Source of the DNA: Haliea sp.
Lineage (GTDB): Bacteria; Pseudomonadota; Gammaproteobacteria; Pseudomonadales; Halieaceae
DNA: 64,000 nt
Direction of reading: 5' to 3'
Assembly: GCA_016704305.1 (NCBI GenBank)
Contig: JADJAL010000028.1
Location: 13,715 to 77,714, forward strand
Shown: piece by piece, positions 54,535 through 63,893 of the stretch
Position numbering within the stretch: the first letter of the stretch is position 1
How the letters are laid out: each line of letters begins with the position of its first letter
Notes under the pieces: generated by a model
The model's input: the letters and a program-made list of their open reading frames with translations, nothing else
The model's database searches: none
Told to the model about the DNA's origin: nothing
Made by a program: the position numbers and the translations under genes

Positions 54535-56241
54535 TTGCAACGCGCGCAGGCGAAAGACATAAAGGGGCAGGTTATCCGTTTCGTACATCATCATTGCAAT
54601 CCATGCTTCAGGGCACTGCATGCGCTGTGGCTCGTTGGCCTTTTGCTGCTGCCGCTGCCAGCGCCCGCGCAAGAGACGCAGGCGACGCTCGAGGGACTGC
54701 TGCAGCAACTCGCCACGCGGGGTGAGGTGTACATCGCCGGGGAGACGGTATACGACCTGCCGGTAACCCAGCAGATCTACGCAGAAAACGCCTACACGCC
54801 AGCGTGGACCAATCCGGTAGCGCTGCAGGAACTGTCCGCCGCGATAGGCGAGGCCGAGCGCGAGGGCATGAATCCCGGCGACTACCATCAACCCGCAGTA
54901 CAGGGGCTGCTCGACGGGTCTCTCACCCTCGATAACGCATCGCGCGACCTGCTGCTGACCGACAGCCTGCTGCGACTGACCTACCACTACGCCTTTGGCA
55001 AGGTCGATCCCAAGACCTACGTTGCGACCTGGAATTTCGACCGCACGTTGCCGCAGGTGGACCCGGTGCAATGGACCCTCGGCATGATCAGCAATGGTGG
55101 CATCACTGCCGCGCTCGAGCGCCTCAAGCCCACCGGCCCCATGTACGCACTTTTGGTGCACGCGTTGACCCAATACCGGGCAATCGACGCGGGAGGGGGA
55201 TGGGGGACGATTGATCCGGGCCCCACGCTGCGGCTCGGCGATACCGGACCCAGGGTTGCGCAAATGCGCCAGCGCCTGCAAGCGGAGGGCGATCTGGCTG
55301 AGGACAACTACCCGAATCCCGAGCTGTTTGACGACACGCTGATGCAGGCGACGATACGCTTCCAGCGCCGCCATCACCTGGACGCGGACGGCATCGTCGG
55401 CAAGCAGACCTGGGCGGCCATGAATGTGCCGGTGGCACAGCGCATCGGCCAGATTCGTGTCAACCTGGAGCGCGCGCGCGTGCTGCAGGATATGCCGGCC
55501 ACGGCCGTGGTGGTCGATATCGCGGGATTTGAAGTCTCGCTCTACCGGAACGGGGAGCGCCTGCTGCGCAGCCGGGCGCAGGTCGGACGCCCCTACCGCA
55601 GCACGCCGACGTTTCGCGACGAGATCACCTACATCGTGTTCAACCCGACGTGGACAGTACCGCCAAGCATCCTCAAACACGACACGCTGCCCGAGATAAA
55701 ACGCGATCCCGGCTATCTACGGAGGAAGAACATGCAGGTCCTCACCCGGGATGGCACGGTGGTCAATCCCGCCAGCGTGAACTGGCAGCTGTATCCGGGC
55801 CGCGGCTTCCCCTACACCTTGCGCCAGCAGCCGGGACCGACTAACTCGCTGGGCAGGCTCAAGATCATGTTTCCCAATGAACACATGGTGTACCTGCACG
55901 ACACGCCGAGCAGGGATTTGTTCAGCCGCAGTGAGCGCACGTTCAGCTCAGGCTGCATACGCGTGGAAGAGGTACTGGAACTGGCCCAGTTCTTGCTGGA
56001 TGATCCCGCATGGGACCAGGCGGCGATCGCCAACGTTATCGCAGCGGGCGAAACCAGGCGGGTCTCCCTGCGCCAGCCGATACCGATTTACCTGGTGTAT
56101 TGGACGGTGGAGGTGCAGGAGGACGGGGCGGTGCATTTCAAGCGCGATCCCTACCTGCGCGACGACGCGATGATCGACGTGCTGGCGCGCCCGCTGAAGC
56201 CCGATCCCGCCCGCATGGCGCAGTACCAGACCGGTGTCTGA
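54535..56241 (+). CDS. Murein L,D-transpeptidase (YcbB/LdtD-like)
   Basis: The frame begins with TTG 54535; a signal segment follows (LWLVGLLLLPLPAPA). The protein of about 568 residues contains an N-terminal scaffold domain (AYTPAWTNPVALQELSAAIG), a peptidoglycan-binding domain (FDDTLMQATIRFQRRHHLDA with IVGKQTWAAMN) and a YkuD domain with MVYLHDTPSRDLFSRSERTF and the catalytic SSGCIRVEE. It would form 3-3 cross-links in peptidoglycan. The layout and length fit LdtD. It lies 3 bases after the DUF3127 stop. Confidence 0.85.
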   Translation: MQRAQAKDIKGQVIRFVHHHCNPCFRALHALWLVGLLLLPLPAPAQETQATLEGLLQQLATRGEVYIAGETVYDLPVTQQIYAENAYTPAWTNPVALQELSAAIGEAEREGMNPGDYHQPAVQGLLDGSLTLDNASRDLLLTDSLLRLTYHYAFGKVDPKTYVATWNFDRTLPQVDPVQWTLGMISNGGITAALERLKPTGPMYALLVHALTQYRAIDAGGGWGTIDPGPTLRLGDTGPRVAQMRQRLQAEGDLAEDNYPNPELFDDTLMQATIRFQRRHHLDADGIVGKQTWAAMNVPVAQRIGQIRVNLERARVLQDMPATAVVVDIAGFEVSLYRNGERLLRSRAQVGRPYRSTPTFRDEITYIVFNPTWTVPPSILKHDTLPEIKRDPGYLRRKNMQVLTRDGTVVNPASVNWQLYPGRGFPYTLRQQPGPTNSLGRLKIMFPNEHMVYLHDTPSRDLFSRSERTFSSGCIRVEEVLELAQFLLDDPAWDQAAIANVIAAGETRRVSLRQPIPIYLVYWTVEVQEDGAVHFKRDPYLRDDAMIDVLARPLKPDPARMAQYQTGV

Positions 56242-56397
56242 TGCACGTGAGTGCAAGGTAGGGTTCAAGGTTGGGTGCAAAGGTGTATACCCGCGCAGCC
56301 AGTCTCGTTAGAATCAAGGCTCGACAGGGGCGTATCCTCGCCTGAACTTTCATGTGTTGACGTGGCCGGGCCTATCCGGCGCGCACGGGAGAACGCT

Positions 56398-57498
56398 GTG
56401 AAAAAGACCTCTAAACAAAGCATTATTGCCCTTTTCGCGGGGCTCATGGCAGCCGGCTCGGTGCAGGCTGAAGGCACGGTAAACGTCTACAACTGGAGCG
56501 ACTACATCGGCGACGATGTGGTTGCGAAGTTCGAAAAGGAATCCGGCATCAAGGTGGTTTACGATGTCTTCGATTCCAACGAAGTGCTGGAAGGGAAGCT
56601 GCTGGCCGGCCGCACCGGCTACGATATCGTGGTGCCCACCAGTGAATTCATGGGCCGGCAGATCAAGGCCGGCGTCTTCCAGCCGCTGCAGAAAGACAAG
56701 CTCAGCAACTACGGGCAACTCGATCCCGCACTGATGAAGACCATTGCGATCATGGACCCGGGCAACAACTACGGTGTGCCCTACATGTGGGGCACAACCG
56801 GCATCGGCATGGTCAAGGAAAAGGTTATTGCCGCACTGGGGCCGGACGCACCGCTGGATTCCTGGGAGTTGGTACTCAACCCCGACAACCTGGCCAAGCT
56901 GAATAAATGCGGGGTCGCCTTCCTCGACTCTCCCACAGAAATTTTTGCCGCAGCGCTGCTCCACCTCGGCAAGGACCCCAATTCCACGGACGTGAAGGAC
57001 TATCAGGGGGAGGCGAAGGCACTGCTGCAAAAACTGGCGCCCTCGGTCACCTATTTCCATTCTTCCAAATACATTGACGACCTGGCGGCCGGCGAAATCT
57101 GCGTGGCTATCGGCTGGTCCGGCGATATTGCCCAGGCCAAGGTAGATGCCGAGGAAGCGAAAAACGGTGTCGAGGTGACCTACTTTATTCCCAAGGAGGG
57201 CGCCCAGATGTTCTTCGACATACTGACCATCCCCAAGGACGCCGGCAATGTGGATGAAGCGCATGCCTTCATCAACTTCCTGATGCAGCCCGAGATCGCA
57301 GCGGAAAACACCAATTTTATCTGGTTCGCCAACCCGATACCGGCAGCTACACCGCTGATTGACGAAGAGATTACCGGCGACCCGTCGATCTACCCACCGC
57401 CGGAGGTGGTTGAGCGGCTCTACATCTCAACCATCAAGACGCCCAAGGTGGACAGGGCCATGAACCGGGCCTGGACGGAAATCAAAACAAACCAGTAG
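56398..57498 (+). CDS. potF: Putrescine/polyamine ABC transporter substrate-binding protein
   Basis: GTG 56398 after CGGGAGAACGCT begins MKKTSKQSIIALFAGLMAAG, a signal peptide ending VQA. The protein of 366 residues has EGTVNVYNWSDYIGDDVVAK and MWGTTGIGMVKEKVIAALGP, both PotF/PotD hallmarks, and GEICVAIGWSGDIAQAKVDA. It delivers polyamine to the PotHI permease. It is the first gene of a potFGHI operon with short gaps. Confidence 0.9.
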   Translation: MKKTSKQSIIALFAGLMAAGSVQAEGTVNVYNWSDYIGDDVVAKFEKESGIKVVYDVFDSNEVLEGKLLAGRTGYDIVVPTSEFMGRQIKAGVFQPLQKDKLSNYGQLDPALMKTIAIMDPGNNYGVPYMWGTTGIGMVKEKVIAALGPDAPLDSWELVLNPDNLAKLNKCGVAFLDSPTEIFAAALLHLGKDPNSTDVKDYQGEAKALLQKLAPSVTYFHSSKYIDDLAAGEICVAIGWSGDIAQAKVDAEEAKNGVEVTYFIPKEGAQMFFDILTIPKDAGNVDEAHAFINFLMQPEIAAENTNFIWFANPIPAATPLIDEEITGDPSIYPPPEVVERLYISTIKTPKVDRAMNRAWTEIKTNQ

Positions 57499-57543
57499 GC
57501 GCGCACTGCAGCCGATTCCACCCAGCGACCTGGAGGCCGTGCG

Positions 57544-58689
57544 TTGACTGAAACAACAGCAATCACCCTGAAAGGACCGACCAGTCGAGCGCCGTCCGAG
57601 GCCGCGGGGTATATCGAGCTGGTCGGTGTCAGTAAAAGCTTCGACGGCATACTCGCGGTCAACAACGTCGATCTCACCATTCGCAAAGGCGAGTTGTTCG
57701 CGCTGCTCGGCGCCTCCGGTTGTGGTAAATCCACCCTGCTGCGCATGCTCTCCGGGTTCGAGCAGCCCACCACGGGGGATATCCTGCTCGAGGGCCGCAG
57801 CCTCACCGGGCTGCCGGCCAACCAACGCCCGTTCAATATGATGTTCCAGTCCTACGCGCTGTTCCCGCACATGACCGTGGCGCAAAACCTGGCTTTTGGC
57901 CTGAAGCAGGAAGGCAAGGGCAAACGCGAAGTAGAGACCCGGGTTGCGGAAATGCTGGAACGCGTGCAGATGACCGCCTACTACAAGCGCAAACCACACC
58001 AGTTATCCGGCGGACAACAGCAGCGCATCGCGCTGGCGCGCTGCCTGATCAAACGCCCCAAACTGCTGCTGCTCGACGAGCCCATGGGGGCCCTGGACAA
58101 AAAATTGCGCACCCGCATGCAACTGGAGGTTGCCAATATCCTCGAATCCGTCGGCGTCACCTGCGTGATGGTCACGCACGACCAGGAAGAGGCGATGACC
58201 ATGGCCAATCGCATCGCCATCATGGACGGCGGCCGCATCCTGCAGGTGGGCACGCCGGACGAAATTTACGAGCAGCCCAACTGCCGCTACACGGCGGAAT
58301 TCATCGGCTCAGTGAACGTCTTTGACGGCGTGATCGTCGACGATGAAGTCAACTACGTGAATATCGCCAGTCCCCAGGCGCGCAATACGCTGCACATCGG
58401 CCACGGCATCAGCGGCTTCGCCGGACAGCCGGTCAGCGTCGCGGTGCGCCCGGAAAAAATACAGATCAGCCTGGAACGCCCCGCGCAACCGTTCAACTGC
58501 GAGGCGGGCGAAGTGGACGATATCGCCTACCTCGGTTCGCACTCGGTCTACCATGTGAAGCTGGAAAGCGGCATGGATGTCTCGGTCACCGCGATGAACG
58601 ACGAGCGCTGGGCCGGTGAACGCCTCACCTGGCACGACAAGGTCTGGGTCTACTGGGACGAGCACTCGGCGGTGGTGCTGACATCGTGA
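57544..58689 (+). CDS. potG: Polyamine ABC transporter ATPase
   Basis: TTG 57544 lies after CTGGAGGCCGTGCG. The 381 residues carry Walker A GASGCGKSTLLRML, signature LSGGQQQRIALARC, Walker B LLLLDEPMGALD and the H-loop VMVTHDQEEAMT, then a TOBE domain (VAVRPEKIQISLERPAQPFN). It energises PotHI. Start choice is set by the strong ribosome binding site. Confidence 0.9.
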   Translation: MTETTAITLKGPTSRAPSEAAGYIELVGVSKSFDGILAVNNVDLTIRKGELFALLGASGCGKSTLLRMLSGFEQPTTGDILLEGRSLTGLPANQRPFNMMFQSYALFPHMTVAQNLAFGLKQEGKGKREVETRVAEMLERVQMTAYYKRKPHQLSGGQQQRIALARCLIKRPKLLLLDEPMGALDKKLRTRMQLEVANILESVGVTCVMVTHDQEEAMTMANRIAIMDGGRILQVGTPDEIYEQPNCRYTAEFIGSVNVFDGVIVDDEVNYVNIASPQARNTLHIGHGISGFAGQPVSVAVRPEKIQISLERPAQPFNCEAGEVDDIAYLGSHSVYHVKLESGMDVSVTAMNDERWAGERLTWHDKVWVYWDEHSAVVLTS

Positions 58690-59600
58690 GTCCGGCGCGC
58701 CGCAAGATAGCGTGGCGCCTGCCGGGCCAGTACTTGCTGGTGGTGATCCCACCCTATATCTGGCTGCTGTTGTTTTTTGTCATCCCGTTCGCGATCGTAT
58801 TCAAGATCTCGCTGGCGGAATCGGCGATCGCCCAACCGCCGTACACCGCATTTTACGAGTACGTGGAGGATGTGCTGACGTTCCGGGTCAGTTTCGCCAA
58901 CTACCTGTTCCTGCTGACGGATTCCCTGTACTTCGACGCCTACGTCAGCTCCCTGCGCATTGCCGCGATCTCCACGCTGATCTGCCTGGTGGTCGGCTAT
59001 CCGATCGCCTACGGCATCGCGCGCACGCAAGGCCCGCTGCAGAGCCTGCTGCTGATGCTGGTGATCCTGCCGTCGTGGACCAGTTTCCTGGTTCGCATCT
59101 ATGCGTGGATGGGCCTGCTCCGCAACAACGGCATCATCAATAGCGTGTTGATGTCGCTCGGCGTGGTGGATGAACCGATCCGCATGATGAACACCGAATT
59201 CGCGGTCTACATCGGCATCGTCTACACCTACCTGCCCTTCCTGATCCTGCCGCTGTACGCCAACCTGGTGAAGCTGGACAACCGGCTGCTGGAGGCCGCC
59301 ACCGATCTCGGCGCCGGCCCGGTGTCCCGTTTCCTGCGCATCACCCTGCCGCTGTCCATGGGCGGCGTGATCGCCGGTTGCATGCTGGTGTTCATCCCGG
59401 TGGTGGGTGAATTCGTGATACCGGAGCTGCTGGGCGGGTCTGAAACGCTGATGATCGGCAAGGTCCTGTGGGGCGAATTCTTCAATAATCGCGACTGGCC
59501 GGTGGCCTCGGCCGTGGCGACAGTGATGCTGGTGTTACTGCTGATTCCGATCACGCTCTTTCACCGCTACCAGTTCCGCGAAATGGAGGCCAACGACTGA
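58686..59600 (+). CDS. potH: Polyamine ABC transporter permease PotH
   Basis: GTG 58686 overlaps the potG stop by 4 bases (GTGA). The 304 residues form about six helices (PPYIWLLLFFVIPFAIVFKI; LLMLVILPSWTSFLVRIYAW). The EAA loop EAATDLGAGPVSRFLRITLP contacts the ATPase. It pairs with PotI in the membrane. Confidence 0.88.
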   Translation: MSPARRKIAWRLPGQYLLVVIPPYIWLLLFFVIPFAIVFKISLAESAIAQPPYTAFYEYVEDVLTFRVSFANYLFLLTDSLYFDAYVSSLRIAAISTLICLVVGYPIAYGIARTQGPLQSLLLMLVILPSWTSFLVRIYAWMGLLRNNGIINSVLMSLGVVDEPIRMMNTEFAVYIGIVYTYLPFLILPLYANLVKLDNRLLEAATDLGAGPVSRFLRITLPLSMGGVIAGCMLVFIPVVGEFVIPELLGGSETLMIGKVLWGEFFNNRDWPVASAVATVMLVLLLIPITLFHRYQFREMEAND

Positions 59601-60424
59601 TGTCTGCGGCACCCGGCATACCGCGATTCTCCAAGATCTGTTTGCTGATCGGCTTCTTCTTTTTGTACGCGCCGATGGTCGTGTTGATCGTCTACTCATT
59701 CAATGACTCCGACAGGGTCAATATCTGGGGGGGATTTTCCAACCGCTGGTACGGTGAACTGTTTCGCGACGAGGCCATGATGTCGGCCCTCTGGATGAGC
59801 CTGCGGCTGGCCTTTGCGTCGGCCACCGCATCGGTGGTGCTCGGAATGCTGGCGGCGCTGGTGCTGACGCGGGTGCGCAATTTCCGTTCGAAAACACTGT
59901 TCGGCGGCATGGTGACGGCGCCGCTGGTGATGCCCGACGTCATCATTGGCCTGTCACTGCTGCTGCTGTTCGTGGGCATGGCCAACACGTTTGGCTGGCC
60001 GGCGCAGCGCGGCTTCCTTACGATCTGGATCGCCCATGTGACATTCTGCATGGCCTTTGTCACGGTTGTTCTCAGCTCGCGCCTGCGGGAGCTGGACAAG
60101 TCGCTGGAAGAGGCCGCGATGGACCTTGGCGCCAGCCGGCTGGGTACATTCTTCTACATCACGCTGCCCATCATCGCCCCGGCGCTGGCCTCGGGTTGGC
60201 TGCTGGCATTTACGCTCTCGCTGGATGACCTGGTAATCGCGAGCTTCGTCGCCGGGCCGTCCTCCACGACGCTGCCGATGGTTGTGTTCTCCTCGGTGCG
60301 ACTGGGGCTCAGCCCGCAGATTAACGCGCTGGCCGCCCTCCTCATCCTGGCCGTATCCGCCGCGGCCATGCTCGCCTACCTGTTGACGTTGCGCGACGAG
60401 CGCAGGCGGCATGAGCAGGCCTGA
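59600..60424 (+). CDS. potI: Polyamine ABC transporter permease PotI
   Basis: ATG 59600 overlaps the potH stop (TGATG). The 274 residues have six helices (KICLLIGFFFLYAPMVVLIV; WLLAFTLSLDDLVIASFVAG) and the EAA motif EEAAMDLGASRLGTFFYIT. LSLDDLVIASF is characteristic of PotI/PotC. The stop lies 53 bases before a sulfatase gene. Confidence 0.88.
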   Translation: MSAAPGIPRFSKICLLIGFFFLYAPMVVLIVYSFNDSDRVNIWGGFSNRWYGELFRDEAMMSALWMSLRLAFASATASVVLGMLAALVLTRVRNFRSKTLFGGMVTAPLVMPDVIIGLSLLLLFVGMANTFGWPAQRGFLTIWIAHVTFCMAFVTVVLSSRLRELDKSLEEAAMDLGASRLGTFFYITLPIIAPALASGWLLAFTLSLDDLVIASFVAGPSSTTLPMVVFSSVRLGLSPQINALAALLILAVSAAAMLAYLLTLRDERRRHEQA

Positions 60425-60477
60425 TCCGCTTAGTACCATAATTCTAAAACTGATAAAAATTCGCAGGAGACCCCGCA

Positions 60478-62139
60478 ATGAATCGAGCAGGCAAGTGGAC
60501 CATACGCATTGCAATCGCGCTGGCCGTGGTCGGCGTGGTCGGTTACATCAATCGCGAGGCGATCGCGCTCAAGGTGGTGAGCGCCTACATGGACACGCGG
60601 CTCAAGGTCGGGCCATTCGAGGAAATCGCCTGGGCAACCGGGGCGGACCCGCAGGGCCGTGCGCCGGCTGACCGCCCGCCCAATATCATCCTGATCCTCG
60701 CCGACGACCTCGGCTGGAATGACCTGACCTACGCCGGTGGCGGCGTGGCCGGCGGCAGCGTGCCGACGCCCAACATCGATTCCATCGCCGCCGAAGGCGT
60801 GACCTTCACCAACGGCTATGCCGCCAACGGCACCTGCGCGCCATCGCGCGCCGCGATCATGTCGGGCCGCTACGGCACCCGCTTCGGCTTTGAGTTCACG
60901 CCCACCCCGCCCGGCATGATGCGCTTGGCCGCACTGGCGCCCACCCCGGCCAACCGCCTGCGCGAAATCATCTCTTATCCGGGTGCCGAATCCGTGGATT
61001 TCGCGGACATGGGTATGCCGACGTCCGAAATCACCATTGCCGAACTGCTGGCCGGCCAGGGCTACCACACCGCCCACATCGGCAAATGGCACATCGGCAC
61101 CACCAACGGCATGGCGCCGCTCGACCAGGGCTTCGATGAAAGCCTGCTGATGGAAAGCGGTCTCTACTTGCCAGTGAACGACCCGGATGTCGTCAACTCG
61201 CGGCAGGACTTCGACCCGATCGACCGCTTTCTATGGGCGGCCATGCGCTTTGCCTCCTCATGGAATGGCGGCGAACCGTTCTCACCCGACCGCTACCTCA
61301 CCGACTACTACACCGAGCAGGCGGTCAGGATGATCGACGCCAACAAGGACCGTCCGTTCTTCCTCTACCTCGCGCACTGGGCGCCGCACACACCGCTGCA
61401 GGCCACGCGCGAGGATTACGAGGCCCTGTCGCATATCGACGACCACCGCGAGCGCGTCTACGCCGCAATGATCCGCAGCCTCGACCGGGGCGTCGGCCAG
61501 GTGCTGGAAGCGCTGAAGCGCAATGACCTGGAGGACAACACGCTGGTGCTGTTCACGTCCGACAACGGCGGCGCGGGCTACATCGGGCTGCCCGAGGTGA
61601 ACAAGCCATTTCGCGGCTGGAAGATGACCTCGTTCGAGGGTGGCATCCACGTGCCGTTCTTCGCCAAGTGGCCGGCGCGCATCGTGCCCGGCACGGTAAA
61701 TCACAGTCCCGTACACCATTTCGACCTGTACGCCACCGCCGCCGCAGCCGGTGGCGCGCCCCTGCCCACCGACCGCGTCGTGGATGGCATCGACCTGCTG
61801 CCGTACGTCCTCGGCGTCACCGAGGGCGCGCCGCACCAGGCGCTGTTCTGGCGCAGCGGCGCGTCGCAATCTGCCTTGGTGGATGGCTGGAAACTCAATG
61901 TCAGCGAGCCGCCGGGACGCGCGTGGTTGTTCAATCTCAGCCAGGACCCCAACGAGCAAAACGACCTCTCCGCCGAGCGCCCGGACAAACTGGCGGCGTT
62001 GCAGGCCGCGTTGGCCGCGCACAATGCCGAGCAGGCACCGCCCGCCTGGCCACGGGCGGTCTCCGTGCCGATCAACCTCGACAAGGACCTGAGCCTGCCC
62101 GACGCGCCGGATGATGAGTACATCTATTGGTCGAACTAA
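60478..62139 (+). CDS. Arylsulfatase-family sulfatase
   Basis: GGAGACCCCGCA precedes ATG 60478. The protein of 553 residues has a signal-anchor helix (IRIAIALAVVGVVGYI) and the alkaline-phosphatase-like core: NIILILADDLGWNDLTYAGG, then CAPSRAAIMSGR with Cys 120 as the formylglycine precursor (CxPSR) and HIGKWHIG. C-terminal TSDNGGAGYIG and SALVDGWKLNVSEPPG are further family blocks. It would hydrolyse sulfate esters in the periplasm; a formylglycine-generating enzyme must act elsewhere. It follows the pot operon and may be transcribed with it. Confidence 0.85.
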   Translation: MNRAGKWTIRIAIALAVVGVVGYINREAIALKVVSAYMDTRLKVGPFEEIAWATGADPQGRAPADRPPNIILILADDLGWNDLTYAGGGVAGGSVPTPNIDSIAAEGVTFTNGYAANGTCAPSRAAIMSGRYGTRFGFEFTPTPPGMMRLAALAPTPANRLREIISYPGAESVDFADMGMPTSEITIAELLAGQGYHTAHIGKWHIGTTNGMAPLDQGFDESLLMESGLYLPVNDPDVVNSRQDFDPIDRFLWAAMRFASSWNGGEPFSPDRYLTDYYTEQAVRMIDANKDRPFFLYLAHWAPHTPLQATREDYEALSHIDDHRERVYAAMIRSLDRGVGQVLEALKRNDLEDNTLVLFTSDNGGAGYIGLPEVNKPFRGWKMTSFEGGIHVPFFAKWPARIVPGTVNHSPVHHFDLYATAAAAGGAPLPTDRVVDGIDLLPYVLGVTEGAPHQALFWRSGASQSALVDGWKLNVSEPPGRAWLFNLSQDPNEQNDLSAERPDKLAALQAALAAHNAEQAPPAWPRAVSVPINLDKDLSLPDAPDDEYIYWSN

Positions 62140-62140
62140 C

Positions 62141-62170
62141 GGGGCGGGACGCCGGTGACGTCCCCCGCCC
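62141..62170 (+). terminator. GC-rich hairpin after the sulfatase gene
   Basis: GGGCGGGACG (62142-62151) pairs with CGTCCC and CGCCC (62159-62170) with one bulged C and a 7-base loop. It begins 2 bases after the sulfatase stop. No U-run follows, so it is a weak call. Confidence 0.45.
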
Positions 62171-62221
62171 TATGCTGGCTGTCATCTATCTATTTGGATT
62201 CGTGAGGCAAAGGAGCGCGCT

Positions 62222-62530
62222 GTGGTTCTTGAAGTAGCCATCCTGGATATCAAACCGGGCATGCGGCAGGACTTCGAACTCGCCTTTGCGCGCGCCCAGG
62301 ACATCATCTCCAGCATGCCCGGCTATATCGCTCACGAGCTACAGCACTGCGTAGAAAACGCAAACCGCTACCTGTTGTTGGTGAACTGGGAGACGCTGGA
62401 GGATCACACCGTGGGCTTTCGAGGATCGGAACAGTACCAGGAATGGCGCGCTTTGCTGCACCACTTCTACGATCCTTTCCCGGAGGTGCAACACTATGAG
62501 CCTGTGTTTAACGGTGCGGATGCCGGATAA
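62222..62530 (+). CDS. ABM-fold monooxygenase-like protein
   Basis: AAGGAGCGCGCT precedes GTG 62222. The protein of 102 residues has VLEVAILDIKPGMRQDFELA, MPGYIAHELQHCVENANRYL and LLVNWETLEDHTVGFRGSEQ. This is a dimeric ferredoxin-like fold typical of antibiotic biosynthesis monooxygenase-like proteins. Most are of unknown function and some act in quinol or heme chemistry. Confidence 0.75.
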   Translation: MVLEVAILDIKPGMRQDFELAFARAQDIISSMPGYIAHELQHCVENANRYLLLVNWETLEDHTVGFRGSEQYQEWRALLHHFYDPFPEVQHYEPVFNGADAG

Positions 62531-62561
62531 GCAGTCAACTCATAGCAAGTTTGCTATTCAC

Positions 62562-63119
62562 TTATTTTTGCCCTGGTGATCCTGCCTGCTTTTTGAACGC
62601 CTGGAAGCGATCAGCATGGCCCTCGCCCGCATGCCACATTTCCAGGGAAGACCAATCGATTGGATGCGAGCGGGCGACGTCTTTCGCCTGTTCCAAACAC
62701 TGTGCATCCTGATACTGATAATAGTTGAGGAGCCTGTCCTTGACGCAGTCTGTCGGGCTGAGGAGTTTTATGGTGCCCGCAGGCGTCGCCAGTTCCGCCA
62801 CCTGGGACTCTGTTATCAGCTCGTGGCCCACCGCCAGTGGTGCGGACGGAAACTCCAGGACCCATTGGGAATCCTTATGCGCAAAATATCGCGTTGATCC
62901 CCTGGGCGTGAACCCGATGATAGCCAGGGCTGCCGCAATAGCTTTTCTGCGCGCGTACGTCAGGTCGATAAAGTCCAAGTCGAACGATGCAAACCGTTCG
63001 TTGGTGTAGACGCACACGCACGACCCCCCGACCAGCACCACGTGGATGCCAGCGGCTGCCAGAGTCTCGACGACCACGGCCGCCATTTCAGCGCGACTGA
63101 GTCGACTGATTTCCATCAC
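62562..63119 (-). CDS. Minimal nucleotidyltransferase-like protein
   Basis: This protein of 185 residues has the nucleotidyltransferase signature hGGS...DLDF, seen as VVLVGGSCVCVYTNERFASF followed by DLDFIDL. RKAIAAALAIIGF and SPTDCVKDRLLNYYQYQDAQ follow as a helical part with conserved Lys/Arg. The gene overlaps the upstream winged-helix gene by 4 bases. This is the organisation of AbiEi/AbiEii-like or MNT-type TA and defence modules, but the partner here is a short winged-helix protein. Toxic activity is inference. Confidence 0.65.
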   Translation of the reverse strand: MMEISRLSRAEMAAVVVETLAAAGIHVVLVGGSCVCVYTNERFASFDLDFIDLTYARRKAIAAALAIIGFTPRGSTRYFAHKDSQWVLEFPSAPLAVGHELITESQVAELATPAGTIKLLSPTDCVKDRLLNYYQYQDAQCLEQAKDVARSHPIDWSSLEMWHAGEGHADRFQAFKKQAGSPGQK

Positions 63120-63445
63120 AGTGGTTTGCCACTGCGCCGCGGACGCCTGCGATTGTGTTGTAAATCTTCCTGCAGGTCTGGCGGACAGAAACTGAGCGCC
63201 TTCAACAGCAGGTTCTGTACGTCGTCTGAGAATGCATAGCGCTTGTTGAAGCTATAGACCCTGGTCTGGCCCGATTTCTCTGACATCAGCAAGCCATCCC
63301 GTTCCATACGGGAGAGTTGACTCTGGCAGGTGGAGACACGCATGTCCCAGAAATCCGAGATTTCTTTGGCATAACCCTTGTTGCGGGCGGCCAGAAACAT
63401 GAGTACGCGTTCAGCGCCCTCGCTTCCCAGTACGGCTTCCAGCAT
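63116..63445 (-). CDS. Winged-helix regulator paired with nucleotidyltransferase
   Basis: ATG 63445 after GGGAGCCAATC is chosen over 63463. The 109 residues contain MLEAVLGSEGAERVLMFLAA, FWDMRVSTCQSQLSRMERDG as recognition helix and LLMSEKSGQTRVYSFNKRYA as wing, then KALSFCPPDLQEDLQHNRRR. It is a small DNA-binding repressor. Two 15-bp palindromes lie 23-58 bp upstream, consistent with autoregulation of the two-gene operon. Confidence 0.7.
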   Translation of the reverse strand: MLEAVLGSEGAERVLMFLAARNKGYAKEISDFWDMRVSTCQSQLSRMERDGLLMSEKSGQTRVYSFNKRYAFSDDVQNLLLKALSFCPPDLQEDLQHNRRRPRRSGKPL

Positions 63446-63466
63446 GATTGGCTCCCGTTGCATTAC

Positions 63467-63504
63467 TACCGAACATCTCGGTTATATTACCGACATGTTC
63501 GGTA
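63467..63504. promoter_or_regulatory. Two phased palindromes, probable operator of the winged-helix operon
   Basis: ACCGAACATCTCGGT (63468-63482) and ACCGACATGTTCGGT (63489-63503) each have the form ACCGA-N5-TCGGT. They are 21 bp apart, two helical turns. The outer arms TACCGAACAT and ATGTTCGGTA also pair with each other. The site lies just upstream of the wHTH gene start. Confidence 0.7.
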
Positions 63505-63656
63505 TCTTGAAGGGGTTCGGACATGCATGCAAGTAATACACCCCAACAGAAACCAAGAAAAATTCTATCAAGTGCATATTAACAATCAATTTTAACTATT
63601 GATTCTCCGCCGCCATACTAAACGTCAAGGGATAGCGCGACAGGGGAGATACGAAC

Positions 63657-63884
63657 ATGACTGAACTCAAGACAGCGACATTTGCCTGCATCCACTTCGC
63701 GGTGGCGTTCAGTGTCGGCTGGATGGTGACGGGCAGCCCGGTGATTGGCGGCGTACTGGCCGTGATCGAGCCGCTGGTCAATACCGTCGCGTTCTATCTG
63801 CACGAACGTGTTTGGCAGAGGGTCTGCATTAACAGGGAAGCTGCCGCTGCCCGGCATGGCCCGGTTTGCACTGCCATTGCCTGA
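63657..63884 (+). CDS. DUF2061 membrane protein
   Basis: This protein of 75 residues has TFACIHFAVAFSVGWMVTGS and VIGGVLAVIEPLVNTVAFYL, then HERVW, which is the DUF2061 pattern of two helices and a His-Glu-rich end. The length fits the family. Role unknown. Confidence 0.75.
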   Translation: MTELKTATFACIHFAVAFSVGWMVTGSPVIGGVLAVIEPLVNTVAFYLHERVWQRVCINREAAAARHGPVCTAIA

Positions 63885-63893
63885 TCGAGCGCG

